From: an uncultured Fusobacterium sp.
GTDB taxonomy: Bacteria; Fusobacteriota; Fusobacteriia; Fusobacteriales; Fusobacteriaceae
Length of the DNA stretch: 64,000 bases
Direction: 5' to 3'
Assembly (NCBI GenBank): GCA_900541465.1
Contig: UQJY01000004.1
Span: forward strand, 13,257 to 77,256
The translations under genes and the position numbers were made by a program. Under the pieces are notes generated by a model. That model had not been told where the DNA came from and did not search any database. It saw only the letters and a list, made by a program, of their open reading frames with translations. Positions within the stretch are counted from its first letter, which is position 1. Each line of letters begins with the position of its first letter. This document shows positions 17,808 through 25,694 of this stretch, piece after piece.

Positions 17808-19052
17808 TTGATAGCAGAAAGAATGGTTGGGAAATCTCTTGGAAAAGGAGTTTTTGATATAACAAGAGAAGTTAAAGAAGCTGAAGCTGAATATGGAAAA
17901 GAAAATGTTATAAATTCGACAATAGGAACTTTCTACGGTGAAGATGAAAATCTTGCAGTTTTAAATACTGTTGAAAAAATATATAAAAACCTTCCTGCAG
18001 CAGAACTTTTTGGATATGCTCCAGGAATAAGCGGAAGCAAAGAATATAAAGAAGCTATTAAAGAAAATGTTTTCGATATTTATAAATCATCATTTGATAA
18101 ATCTTTTATTGGTGTGACTGCTACTCCCGGTGGAACAGGAGCAATCCATAACACTTTAAAAGCATATATGGACTGCGGTGAGACTGTTCTTCTTCCTGAA
18201 TTTATGTGGGAAGCTTATAAACATCTTGCTGCTGCAAACGGATTAAAATTTGATACATATTCTTTATTTGACAGAGACGGATTTAATCTTTCAAGTTTCT
18301 CTGAAAAAGTTTTAAAAATGGTAAAAAAACAGCATAAAGTTCTTGCTGTAATAAATGACCCTTGTCAAAATCCGACAGGTTATTCTCTTTCACTTGAAGA
18401 ATGGAAATCTGTTGTAGAAATTTTAAAAGAGGCTGCGAAATATGGAGAAGTAATTCTTCTTGACGATATTGCATATTTAGATTATGATTTCAGAGGAGCT
18501 GCAAAATCAAGAGAATATATGACACTTTTTAATGGACTTCCTGAAAATATTCTTGTGATTATTGCTGCCAGTATGTCAAAATCTTTTACAAGCTACGGTC
18601 TTAGAGTGGGAGCACAGGTTGCTGTATCTTCAAGCCCAAAAGTAATAGAAGAATTTGATACTGCTTCAACTTTCCTTTGCCGTACAAGCTGGTCTAATAC
18701 AACAAGAGGGGGAATGAAACTTCTTGCTGAAATTTATGAAAATGAAAATCTTTTAAAAGAAGTGGAAGATGAACGTGAAGAAAAAATTATTCTTCTTGAA
18801 AAACGTGCTGAAATATTTTTAAGAGAAGCGAAAAAAGAGGGGCTTATTACCTGTCCTTTCAGAAGCGGATTTTTTATTACTATACCACTAAAAGAAAATG
18901 CCGCAGAAATCATTGCAGATTTAAAATCAAAAAAAGTCTTTGTTCTTCCAGTTCTTGGCGGAATGAGAATTGCTCTTTGCAGTGTTCCTTGTAACAAAAT
19001 AGAAAAATTACCAAAAATTTTAGCTGAATCAATAAAAAAATTTAATAAATAA
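17808..19052 (+). CDS. Class I/II PLP-dependent aminotransferase
   Basis: 414 residues, aspartate/aromatic aminotransferase fold (type I PLP). Landmarks are the NDPCQNPTGYSLS loop, LLDDIAYLDYDFRG with the PLP-binding Asp and Tyr, and the Schiff-base lysine in IIAASMSKSFTSYGLRVG. Substrate is not evident. The start is probably TTG (17808) with GGGGGAGAG about 6 nt upstream; an in-frame ATG follows five codons later without its own ribosome site. The next gene, 19 bp on, has almost the same TTG/ribosome-site arrangement, so the two form a matched pair. Confidence 0.85.
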   Translation: MIAERMVGKSLGKGVFDITREVKEAEAEYGKENVINSTIGTFYGEDENLAVLNTVEKIYKNLPAAELFGYAPGISGSKEYKEAIKENVFDIYKSSFDKSFIGVTATPGGTGAIHNTLKAYMDCGETVLLPEFMWEAYKHLAAANGLKFDTYSLFDRDGFNLSSFSEKVLKMVKKQHKVLAVINDPCQNPTGYSLSLEEWKSVVEILKEAAKYGEVILLDDIAYLDYDFRGAAKSREYMTLFNGLPENILVIIAASMSKSFTSYGLRVGAQVAVSSSPKVIEEFDTASTFLCRTSWSNTTRGGMKLLAEIYENENLLKEVEDEREEKIILLEKRAEIFLREAKKEGLITCPFRSGFFITIPLKENAAEIIADLKSKKVFVLPVLGGMRIALCSVPCNKIEKLPKILAESIKKFNK

Positions 19053-19071
19053 ACCTGAGGGGGAGATTTAC

Positions 19072-20796
19072 TTGAAACAAGAATTTTCAATAAACAGAAA
19101 CAGCATTATGCTTAACTTTACTGCAAAATACTGTACTACATCTGACGAACTTTTAAGCAGTGTAGGATTTAGAAAAATACTTAACTCATATGTTTTAAAA
19201 ATAGCAAAAAAAGATACGGAAGTTTACAGACATCTTAAATCTTTAGCAGGAGAAGCTGATATTCCTGAAGAAGTAATTCATCTTTTCAAACTTCTTATAG
19301 TTTTCGATATAGAAGCTCTTGAAAAACTTGATGAAAGATATATTGCTTTCTTCAGCAACAGAGAAATTGTAATTGAATTTATTGAAGAACTTTATTCTTA
19401 CTGGAGACGTTTTGAAAGATATGCAATTATAAGAAACAAAAAATTTGAAGCAGGTCTTCAAAATGCAAACTTCTTCAACTCAATGAACAACTTTACAAAC
19501 CTTGTTCTTACAACTTACAGAAAAATTGAAGAAACTGTTATGGGTACAAAACACAGAGTATACAGACAGCTTCCTGCAGGAGCAAACCTTGGAATTATTG
19601 TAAGCAATGTAAACTGGAATATTCCAAAAGAATATTATGCTCTTGAAAAAGTAAACTTTATAAACTCTGTAATTTTACAGCCGCCTTTCATTACATATCC
19701 AAAACAAAATACAAGAAAAGGTATTTTCAAAGAAGTAAATGAAAACCCTATTGAAGGAATGTATCTAAACTCTGAAGACTGGCTTTGCTATCCTGCAAAA
19801 GTAGGTTCACTTCTTGCGTTTATCTATTTTAATAAAGACTTTATGGCTCAAGGAGTTACTCTTTCAAACTTATTTGAACTTGCCGAAGAAGAAGAATATG
19901 CAAACAAAAAACCTGATATTGTTTTTGTATATGGTGCAAGAGATTTTGATCCTAAAATGAAAACTCTTTTCTACAATGATAAAATCAATGACATCATGGT
20001 TGGATATATAAACTACAGTGAAGATATAGACTATTTCGGATACGTTAAAAAAATGACACTTACTCTTCATAACTTAAAAATGATTGAACAGGGAGGACTT
20101 CCTATTCACGGGGCAATGGTAAATGTTACGATGAAAACTGGAGACAGCTTCAACATTGTTATAATGGGAGACAGTGGAGCTGGAAAATCAGAAAGCCTTG
20201 AAGCATTCAGAATTTTAAGTGAAGAATATGTAAAAGAAATGAAAGTTATTTTTGACGACATGGGAGTTTTAAAAATAAAAGATGGAAAAATTCTTGGATA
20301 CGGAACAGAAATAGGAGCTTTCGTAAGACTTGACGACCTTGATTCAGGTTATGCTTATAAACAAATGGACAGAAGTATCTTTATGAACCCAAATAAAATA
20401 AACTCAAGAATAGTTATTCCTATTTCATCATACAACACAATTATGACAGGTTTCCCTGTTGAATACTTCTTATATGCAAACAACTATGAAGAAGGTGCAG
20501 AACTTGAATTTTTCAACTCTCCCGAAGAAGCAAAAGAAGTTTTCGTAGCAGGAAAAAGAATGGCTAAAGGAACTACAAGCGAAAAAGGACTTGTTACTTC
20601 TTACTTTGCAAATCCATTTGGTCCTGTACAAAAACAAAAAGAAACTGATATTCTTATTGACAAATTCTTCAATAAGATGTATGATGACAAAGTCGTAGTT
20701 GGTCAGATAAGAACTATGCTTGGTATAAAAGGAAAAGAACATGAAGGTCCAATCAAGGCAGCTGAAAAATTATTTAATCTTATCATGAAAAAATAG
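19072..20796 (+). CDS. P-loop protein resembling PEP carboxykinase / HPr kinase, function unknown
   Basis: 574 residues. The C-terminal half carries a Walker A loop GDSGAGKSESLEAF (about 365-378), closer to HPr kinase (GxSGxGKSE) than to classic PEPCK (GLSGTGKT). A Walker-B-like VIFDDMGVL follows. The fold expected from these is the PEPCK/HPrK nucleotide-binding fold. The N-terminal 300 residues are mostly helical, with no membrane segment. It could be a PEPCK-like enzyme or a kinase; I would not assign a reaction. TTG start with GGGGGAG upstream. It is cotranscribed with the aminotransferase, which suggests amino-acid or PEP/oxaloacetate metabolism. Confidence 0.65.
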   Translation: MKQEFSINRNSIMLNFTAKYCTTSDELLSSVGFRKILNSYVLKIAKKDTEVYRHLKSLAGEADIPEEVIHLFKLLIVFDIEALEKLDERYIAFFSNREIVIEFIEELYSYWRRFERYAIIRNKKFEAGLQNANFFNSMNNFTNLVLTTYRKIEETVMGTKHRVYRQLPAGANLGIIVSNVNWNIPKEYYALEKVNFINSVILQPPFITYPKQNTRKGIFKEVNENPIEGMYLNSEDWLCYPAKVGSLLAFIYFNKDFMAQGVTLSNLFELAEEEEYANKKPDIVFVYGARDFDPKMKTLFYNDKINDIMVGYINYSEDIDYFGYVKKMTLTLHNLKMIEQGGLPIHGAMVNVTMKTGDSFNIVIMGDSGAGKSESLEAFRILSEEYVKEMKVIFDDMGVLKIKDGKILGYGTEIGAFVRLDDLDSGYAYKQMDRSIFMNPNKINSRIVIPISSYNTIMTGFPVEYFLYANNYEEGAELEFFNSPEEAKEVFVAGKRMAKGTTSEKGLVTSYFANPFGPVQKQKETDILIDKFFNKMYDDKVVVGQIRTMLGIKGKEHEGPIKAAEKLFNLIMKK

Positions 20797-20823
20797 CCTT
20801 AAATATTAAAATTACATACATAC

Positions 20824-20858
20824 AAAAAAGGGAGCGGAAAATTCTGCTCTCTTTTTTG
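20824..20858 (+). terminator. Terminator of the aminotransferase operon
   Basis: AAAAAAGGGAGC and GCTCTCTTTTTT pair around GGAAAATTCT; the tail is T-rich. Confidence 0.85.
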
Positions 20859-20881
20859 TTTTAAAATTATTTTTCATAAAT

Positions 20882-20910
20882 AAAAAACAGGAAGATTTCT
20901 CCTCCTGTCA
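20882..20910 (-). terminator. Terminator of infC-rpmI-rplT
   Basis: On the minus strand ACAGGAGGA/TCTTCCTGT stem followed by TTTTTT, about 30 nt after the rplT stop. Confidence 0.85.
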
Positions 20911-20938
20911 ATTTCTTTACAATTATTTTTACGAATAA

Positions 20939-21289
20939 TTATAAAGCAGCTTTTGCAGTTTCTGCTAATTTAGCAAATTCAGCAGCATTGTTTAGAGCCA
21001 TATCAGCAAGAACTTTTCTGTCTAATACGATTCCAGCTCTTTTTAATCCGTTCATTAATGTAGAGTAAGTTAATCCATTGATTCTTGCTCCTGCATTAAT
21101 TCTTATGATCCATAATTGTCTCATTTTTCTTTTCTTAACTTTTCTGTCTCTTGTAGAATAAGCTGCAGCTCTCATTGTAGCTTGTTTAGCTTGTTTTATA
21201 ACGTCTCCAGAAGCACCTCTGAATCCTTTAGCAGCTCTTAAAACTTTTTTATGTTTTCTTCTTCTTACTATTCCAGTTTTAACTCTCAT
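20939..21289 (-). CDS. rplT: Large-subunit ribosomal protein L20
   Basis: 116 residues, the standard length. It begins MRVKTGIVRRRKHKKVLRAA and has the long basic N-terminal extension that threads into 23S rRNA. WIIRINAGARINGLTYS is the conserved C-terminal domain. It is an early assembly protein and, in other bacteria, a translational repressor of its own operon. Last gene of infC-rpmI-rplT; AGGAGG precedes the ATG. Confidence 0.98.
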   Translation of the reverse strand: MRVKTGIVRRRKHKKVLRAAKGFRGASGDVIKQAKQATMRAAAYSTRDRKVKKRKMRQLWIIRINAGARINGLTYSTLMNGLKRAGIVLDRKVLADMALNNAAEFAKLAETAKAAL

Positions 21290-21325
21290 TACATCCTCCT
21301 AAATTATATACTCGAAAATCGGTTA

Positions 21326-21532
21326 TTATCTTCCTACTCCGTATGGTAATAAAGCTACCATATCTTTTTTATGAATATCTAAAACAACAAAGTCTTTCTT
21401 TAATCTATTTTTTCTTTTTTTAGTTTTTTTAGTTAAAATATGGCTTGTTCCTGAATGTTTTACAACATATTTTCCTGTTCCTGTTACTTTTACTCTCTTT
21501 GCTGTTCCTCTGTGAGTTTTCATTTTTGGCAT
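21326..21532 (-). CDS. rpmI: Large-subunit ribosomal protein L35
   Basis: 68 residues, basic, opening MPKMKTHRGTAKRVKVTGTGK and continuing through KKTKKRKNRLKK. Lies between infC and rplT, 36 bp before the latter, in the usual bacterial order. Confidence 0.98.
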   Translation of the reverse strand: MPKMKTHRGTAKRVKVTGTGKYVVKHSGTSHILTKKTKKRKNRLKKDFVVLDIHKKDMVALLPYGVGR

Positions 21533-21561
21533 AGTGTGTTCCTCCTCTCAATCTATTAAAA

Positions 21562-22065
21562 CTATTTTTTTGCCGATAACATCAAATATTTTTGACTTTC
21601 TTTATATCTTTTTTCAACTTCAGCTACATCTTCAAGCTGTCCTGCAACTTGATCAAGAAGTTCAATTCCCATATCTTGATATGATTTTTCTCTTCCAAAT
21701 TGTACTAAAGTTACTTTTACTTTATTATCTTTTTCTAAGAATTTTTTGATTGCATTTACTTTTGTTTCAAGGTCATGATCATCAATTCTTGTTCTAAGTT
21801 TTACTTCTTTAACAACAACAACTTTCTGCTTTTTCTTAGCATCTTTAGCTTTTCTTGTCTGTTCATATTTATATTTTCCATAATCCATTATTTTACATAC
21901 TGGCGGAACTGCAGCTGGAGAAATTTCAACTAAATCTAATTCTTCTTTTCTTGCTGCTTCAAGAGCTTCAGATATTGACATAATACCTAGCTGCTCTCCT
22001 GTGCTGGAAATAATTCTAAATTCTTTCCCTTTAATTTTTTCGTTAATTCTAACTTTATCTGAAAT
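21562..22065 (-). CDS. infC: Translation initiation factor IF-3, probable AUU start
   Basis: About 167 residues, full two-domain IF-3. The N-domain includes RINEKIKGKEFRII and ALEAARKEELDLVEISPAAVPPVCKIMDYGKYKYEQ; the C-domain runs from KEVKLRTRIDDHDL. The frame is open to a GTG, but that codon shares its first G with the AGGAGG ribosome site (22074-22079) and cannot be the start. Two ATT codons follow at 22066-22068 and 22063-22065, 5 and 8 nt from AGGAGG. The second gives (M)SDKVRINE and the best spacing. AUU starts are known for infC and let IF-3 limit its own synthesis. Confidence 0.95.
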   Translation of the reverse strand: MSDKVRINEKIKGKEFRIISSTGEQLGIMSISEALEAARKEELDLVEISPAAVPPVCKIMDYGKYKYEQTRKAKDAKKKQKVVVVKEVKLRTRIDDHDLETKVNAIKKFLEKDNKVKVTLVQFGREKSYQDMGIELLDQVAGQLEDVAEVEKRYKESQKYLMLSAKK

Positions 22066-22074
22066 AATTAACAC

Positions 22075-22232
22075 CTCCTAATTAAAACCCTTATATACTA
22101 AAAAAACAGGATACATAACATACCCTGTTATATCTCAAACTTTAATAATTAAATTCAAGTCATTTACCTTATGTAAGCCGTATGCCCACAAGGTGAGAAA
22201 CAGGGAGTTTCTTCTTCATTCAAAAATCTTAC
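22075..22232 (-). promoter_or_regulatory. infC-rpmI-rplT leader with attenuator
   Basis: About 155 nt of untranslated leader. It ends in a terminator (AACAGGGTA-TGTTATG-TATCCTGTT then seven T, 22101-22130 on the minus strand), about 27 nt before the infC ribosome site. Upstream, CCCTGTT (complement of 22199-22205) can pair with AACAGGG of that terminator (22123-22129), giving an antiterminator. This matches the behaviour of the L20-type leaders of Gram-positive infC operons, where ribosomal protein L20 controls readthrough. Whether it is a true L20 leader homologue I cannot prove. Confidence 0.65.
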
Positions 22233-22238
22233 CTATTT

Positions 22239-22267
22239 AGTATATCTAATTTTTCTTTTAATGTCAA
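22239..22267 (-). promoter_or_regulatory. Promoter of infC-rpmI-rplT
   Basis: Minus strand TTGACA (22262-22267), 17-nt spacer, TATACT (22239-22244). A near-perfect vegetative promoter. Confidence 0.85.
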
Positions 22268-22294
22268 GCATTTTTAATTTTTTTTACTTTATTT

Positions 22295-22323
22295 TTTACA
22301 AAAAATTTTTTTCATAGTATAAT
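22295..22323 (+). promoter_or_regulatory. Promoter of the DUF1275 gene
   Basis: TTTACA (22295-22300), 17-nt spacer, TATAAT (22318-22323), 47 nt before the ATG. Divergent from the infC promoter. Confidence 0.65.
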
Positions 22324-22370
22324 ACTGAAATGAAAAATCATATAAAAAATTTTTTAAAGGATTAAATTTT

Positions 22371-23039
22371 ATGGAAAATAAAAATAAATTTGAAAATCAA
22401 ATATCTGATTCCAGAAGGCTCGCTTTCTTTCTGTCTCTTGCAGGAGGTTTTCAAGATGCTTACTCTTATATATGCAGAGACCGTGTTTTTGCTAATGCTC
22501 AAACAGGAAATATAGTCCTTATGAGCGGACACATTATTTCTGGAGAATTCAGAGAAGCTGTACATTATATTTTTCCTGTTCTGGCTTTTGTTGGAGGAAT
22601 TTATATTACAGAATGGATTAGATATTTTTACAAAGAAAATCACATTCTTCACTGGAGACAAATCATTCTTTTTGTAGAAATAGTTGCTATGGTCTTTGTT
22701 GGCTGCCTTCCATCTTCTATGAATGTATTAGCAAACATTATTTTATCTTTCTCATGTGCTATGCAAGTGAGCAGTTTTAAAAAATTTAGAGGAATAGCTT
22801 TTGCCACAACAATGTGTATCGGAAATATAAGAAGTGCCACAGAATTTTTAGCAAAATATCATATTGAAAAAAATAAAGAATTTATATACAAAATTCTTCA
22901 CTATTATGGAGCTATTTTTATTTTTGCAGTGGGATCTTCTCTAGGTTTTATTTTCTCAAATTTTTTTGGGCTTGTATCAATTTGGATTGCAGCTCTATTT
23001 TTATTCATAGGTTTTATATTAATGCTGGCAAAAGAGTAA
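22371..23039 (+). CDS. YoaK/DUF1275 family membrane protein
   Basis: 222 residues with about six hydrophobic helices. The family motif FFLSLAGGFQDAYSYI followed by VFANAQTGNIVLM is present. DUF1275 proteins are small inner-membrane proteins of unknown transport role. Monocistronic; AAAGGA lies upstream of the ATG. The convergent GntR gene shares the hairpin that follows. Confidence 0.9.
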   Translation: MENKNKFENQISDSRRLAFFLSLAGGFQDAYSYICRDRVFANAQTGNIVLMSGHIISGEFREAVHYIFPVLAFVGGIYITEWIRYFYKENHILHWRQIILFVEIVAMVFVGCLPSSMNVLANIILSFSCAMQVSSFKKFRGIAFATTMCIGNIRSATEFLAKYHIEKNKEFIYKILHYYGAIFIFAVGSSLGFIFSNFFGLVSIWIAALFLFIGFILMLAKE

Positions 23040-23046
23040 TAAAAAA

Positions 23047-23085
23047 TATTGGGGCTGTTACAAATATTATGTAGCAACTCCAATA
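23047..23085 (-). terminator. Hairpin between the DUF1275 gene and the GntR gene
   Basis: TATTGGGGCTGTTAC and GTAGCAACTCCAATA pair over 15 positions with one mismatch and two G-T pairs. The minus-strand side ends in TTTTTT, so it best serves the GntR gene and may act both ways. Confidence 0.65.
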
Positions 23086-23091
23086 ATAATA

Positions 23092-23832
23092 TTATTGATT
23101 TAACTCTTTAAGATGATCTATTAATAATTTTTCAGTTTTCTCTAAATGAATTTCTGTAAGATTTCTAATTTCTTCTACTTTACCTTTTGCTAAACACTCA
23201 TATATTTTTTCATGTTCCTGAACTGATAACTCTTTTGAATCTTCAAAGTCTAAAGACATATCTCTCTGTAATCTTTGAATTTCAAAACCAAGCATCATAA
23301 ACTCTTTCAAAATATCATTTTTTATATATTTATAAGTTATATAATGAAATTCTGTAAGTTCCACTGTATATGGCATTGTTTCTTTCATTCTGTTTCTTGT
23401 AGCTTTTAAGCAAACTTTGAGTTCTTTCAATAACTCTTTTGGACAATCTTTAGCAAGTTCTTCATAAATATACGGTTCTAAAAGTTTTCTTATTTTTACT
23501 AATTCTAATGCTTTTTCAAAAAGACTTTTTTTATCTGTTTTTAAACTGTATTTATTTACTAAATATGTAAAAAAGTTTTCATTAATTTTACTTGCATTAG
23601 TATCATAACCAATAATAACTGTCCCTACTCCTTTTTTAGTTTCTACTACCCTTTCAACACGTAAAATTGTCAATGCTTCTCTTATCGTTGATCTACTTAC
23701 ATTAAATATTTTTGCCATCTCTTGCTCTGCAGGAAGTTTATCTCCAGATTTAAGATTCCCTTTTTTTATTTCCTCTTTTACCTGATTAACAACTTCATCA
23801 TAAAGCTGTACATTTTTTATTTCTACAAACAT
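23092..23832 (-). CDS. GntR-family regulator, FadR/FCD type
   Basis: 246 residues. The winged helix at 5-75 shows the recognition region LPAEQEMAKIFNVSRSTIREALTILRVERVVETKKGVG. An all-helical FCD ligand domain (about 90-235) carries metal/ligand-site histidines in TEFHYITY and VQEHEKIYE, plus a late EIHLEKTEKLL. These proteins respond to small organic acids or amino acids. It is probably the regulator of the DcuC-like/PatB/DUF1893 genes just upstream on the same strand, where a TGTCTGACA palindrome lies at the promoter. Confidence 0.92.
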   Translation of the reverse strand: MFVEIKNVQLYDEVVNQVKEEIKKGNLKSGDKLPAEQEMAKIFNVSRSTIREALTILRVERVVETKKGVGTVIIGYDTNASKINENFFTYLVNKYSLKTDKKSLFEKALELVKIRKLLEPYIYEELAKDCPKELLKELKVCLKATRNRMKETMPYTVELTEFHYITYKYIKNDILKEFMMLGFEIQRLQRDMSLDFEDSKELSVQEHEKIYECLAKGKVEEIRNLTEIHLEKTEKLLIDHLKELNQ

Positions 23833-23911
23833 GCTTTTTCTCCCAAAAACTATATTTTTTAATACTTTTATTTTAACATGTATTATATTTTTATTCTATA
23901 AATAATTTAAG

Positions 23912-23957
23912 AAAAAGCATGCCTGTTTCTTAAAATTTAATCACAGACATGCTTTTT
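23912..23957 (-). terminator. Terminator after the DUF1893 gene
   Basis: AAAAAGCATGCCTGT and ACAGACATGCTTTTTT pair with one mismatch around an 18-nt loop. It ends the dcuC-patB-DUF1893 transcript, so the GntR gene must have its own promoter. Confidence 0.8.
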
Positions 23958-23962
23958 TATTT

Positions 23963-24418
23963 CTATTTTTTACTAATACTTACACAACATGCTTTACCTT
24001 TTTCATGGGCTTTTTCTTTTAAAAACTCTAATCTCTCTTCAAAATTTTCTAAAGTATTAAGTCTATTTTCAACTGGGCAAACTTTTTCTGGATTACTGCT
24101 TGACTTTACTAAATCTATTATTCTGCCAAATTCAAATTTTATTTTACTTTCATCTAATATTTTTTTAGCAGGAACTGAAATTTCACTTCCATAATAATAT
24201 TTTATATTTAAAACTTTACTAAGTTCAGCAAGTCCTATTCCAAGCTGATTAGCATATATTTTTAATCCTTTCTCTTCAAAATTTTCTGTAAAAATCTTTT
24301 TTAAAAAAGAAGATAATGGACTCTCTTTAGTCTTAAAAACTATATTATCCTCTGAATTCAAAACTACAATAAGCTCTTCTTTTTGGTCTACTATATTTTT
24401 ATAGTCTTGCTTTTCCAT
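23963..24418 (-). CDS. DUF1893 family protein
   Basis: 151 residues. It follows the DUF1893 pattern: a short N-terminal strand pair (EELIVVLNSEDNIVFKTKE), a middle GIGLAELSKVLNIKYYYGSEISVPAKKILDESKI, then CPVENRL. The fold is related to cytidine-deaminase-like proteins by family assignment; I see no clear catalytic set beyond the CPVE segment. The C-terminus has an extra CCVS. It follows patB by 28 bp and probably works in the same pathway; role unknown. Confidence 0.72.
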   Translation of the reverse strand: MEKQDYKNIVDQKEELIVVLNSEDNIVFKTKESPLSSFLKKIFTENFEEKGLKIYANQLGIGLAELSKVLNIKYYYGSEISVPAKKILDESKIKFEFGRIIDLVKSSSNPEKVCPVENRLNTLENFEERLEFLKEKAHEKGKACCVSISKK

Positions 24419-24446
24419 AAAATTTTTCCTCCTATACTTTAAAATC

Positions 24447-25628
24447 TTATTTTTTTAAAGCTTTTATGGCTTTTTCAAGTCTTTGAACACCTTCCATAAC
24501 TATATGTCTTGGAGAAGCAAAGTTAAATCTCATAAATCCTAATCCTTCTTTTGCTCCGAAAGTTGTTCCATCATTTAAAAGAATTTTTGCTTCTTTAAAC
24601 ATAAAATCTTTTAGTTCTTGCTGAGTTTTAAATCCTAACTCTCTGCAATCAAGCCATGTCATAAATGTTGCTTCAGGTTTTATAGCATATACTCCTGGGA
24701 TATTTTTGTTTATATAATCTACAACTTGATCTCTTGTCTCATTTAAATATGCAACACATTGATCTGCATAAGAATCTCCATAGTTGTAACAAGCCATTAA
24801 AGCTTCATTACCAAATATATTTCTTCCCATTCCTTTTGCATAAGTTTGTTGATTTATCATTTTATCATATATTTTTTTACTGTGAGTAAACCATGCTGCA
24901 GTTCTAAAACCTGCTACATTAAATGTTTTAGCTGGATTAATAAATGTTACAGAATTATTTGCAAACTCCTCTGATATAGAGCAGAATGGTATAAATTCTA
25001 ATCCATCAAATACAATATCCGCATGAATTTCATCTACTCCTATCATTACGTCATTAGCTAAACATAACTCTCCTATTTTTATAAGCTCTTCTTTTGTAAA
25101 ACATCTTCCTGTTGGGTTTTGAGGGTTACATACAAACATAATCTTCACTTTAGGATCTTTTAATTTTTTCTCTAAATCTTCAAAGTCTATTTCATAACGA
25201 CCATCTATTAATTTCATTTCATTATAAACCAATTGTCTTCCATTATTTTTTACTAAATCATGGAATGGCGGATATACTGGAGTTTGTAATAACACTTTAT
25301 CTCCTATACTTGAAAATTCTGCTACAAACCATATCATTGCTGGAATAACACATGGAGAAAAATCTATATATTTTGGATTTAAAACTGTATTATGTCTTAC
25401 TTTATACCATCTTGCTATACTTTCTTCAAATGCTGAATCAATGTATGGATAACCATAATGTCCCATTTCAGCTCTTTTTATTAATGCCTCTTTTACTTCA
25501 TCAGGACTTGGGAAATCTGTATCAGCAATCCAGAATGGTAACACATCATTTGGACATAAAGATGGATCGAATTTCTTAGCGTCAGTTCCTCTTCTATTTA
25601 CACCTTCATCAAAATTATATTTTTTCAT
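24447..25628 (-). CDS. PatB/MalY-type PLP-dependent C-S lyase (aminotransferase fold)
   Basis: 393 residues. The opening MKKYNFDEGVNRRGTDAKKFD and LPFWIADTDFPSP are typical of the MalY/PatB cystathionine beta-lyase group. PLP-site features are NPQNPTGRCF, GVDEIHADIVFDG and the lysine in NPAKTFNVAGFRTA. It probably cleaves the C-S bond of cystathionine, cysteine or a related amino acid to pyruvate, ammonia and a thiol; a pure aminotransferase is possible. The ATG at 25628 has AAGGAGG 8 nt upstream, so the ten earlier codons are not translated. It follows the DcuC-like gene by 66 bp. Confidence 0.87.
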   Translation of the reverse strand: MKKYNFDEGVNRRGTDAKKFDPSLCPNDVLPFWIADTDFPSPDEVKEALIKRAEMGHYGYPYIDSAFEESIARWYKVRHNTVLNPKYIDFSPCVIPAMIWFVAEFSSIGDKVLLQTPVYPPFHDLVKNNGRQLVYNEMKLIDGRYEIDFEDLEKKLKDPKVKIMFVCNPQNPTGRCFTKEELIKIGELCLANDVMIGVDEIHADIVFDGLEFIPFCSISEEFANNSVTFINPAKTFNVAGFRTAAWFTHSKKIYDKMINQQTYAKGMGRNIFGNEALMACYNYGDSYADQCVAYLNETRDQVVDYINKNIPGVYAIKPEATFMTWLDCRELGFKTQQELKDFMFKEAKILLNDGTTFGAKEGLGFMRFNFASPRHIVMEGVQRLEKAIKALKK

Positions 25629-25694
25629 TTTTAATTCCTCCTTAAATAACTTAGTCAATCATTAATTTATTTAAAATAAAACTTTATATCCTTA

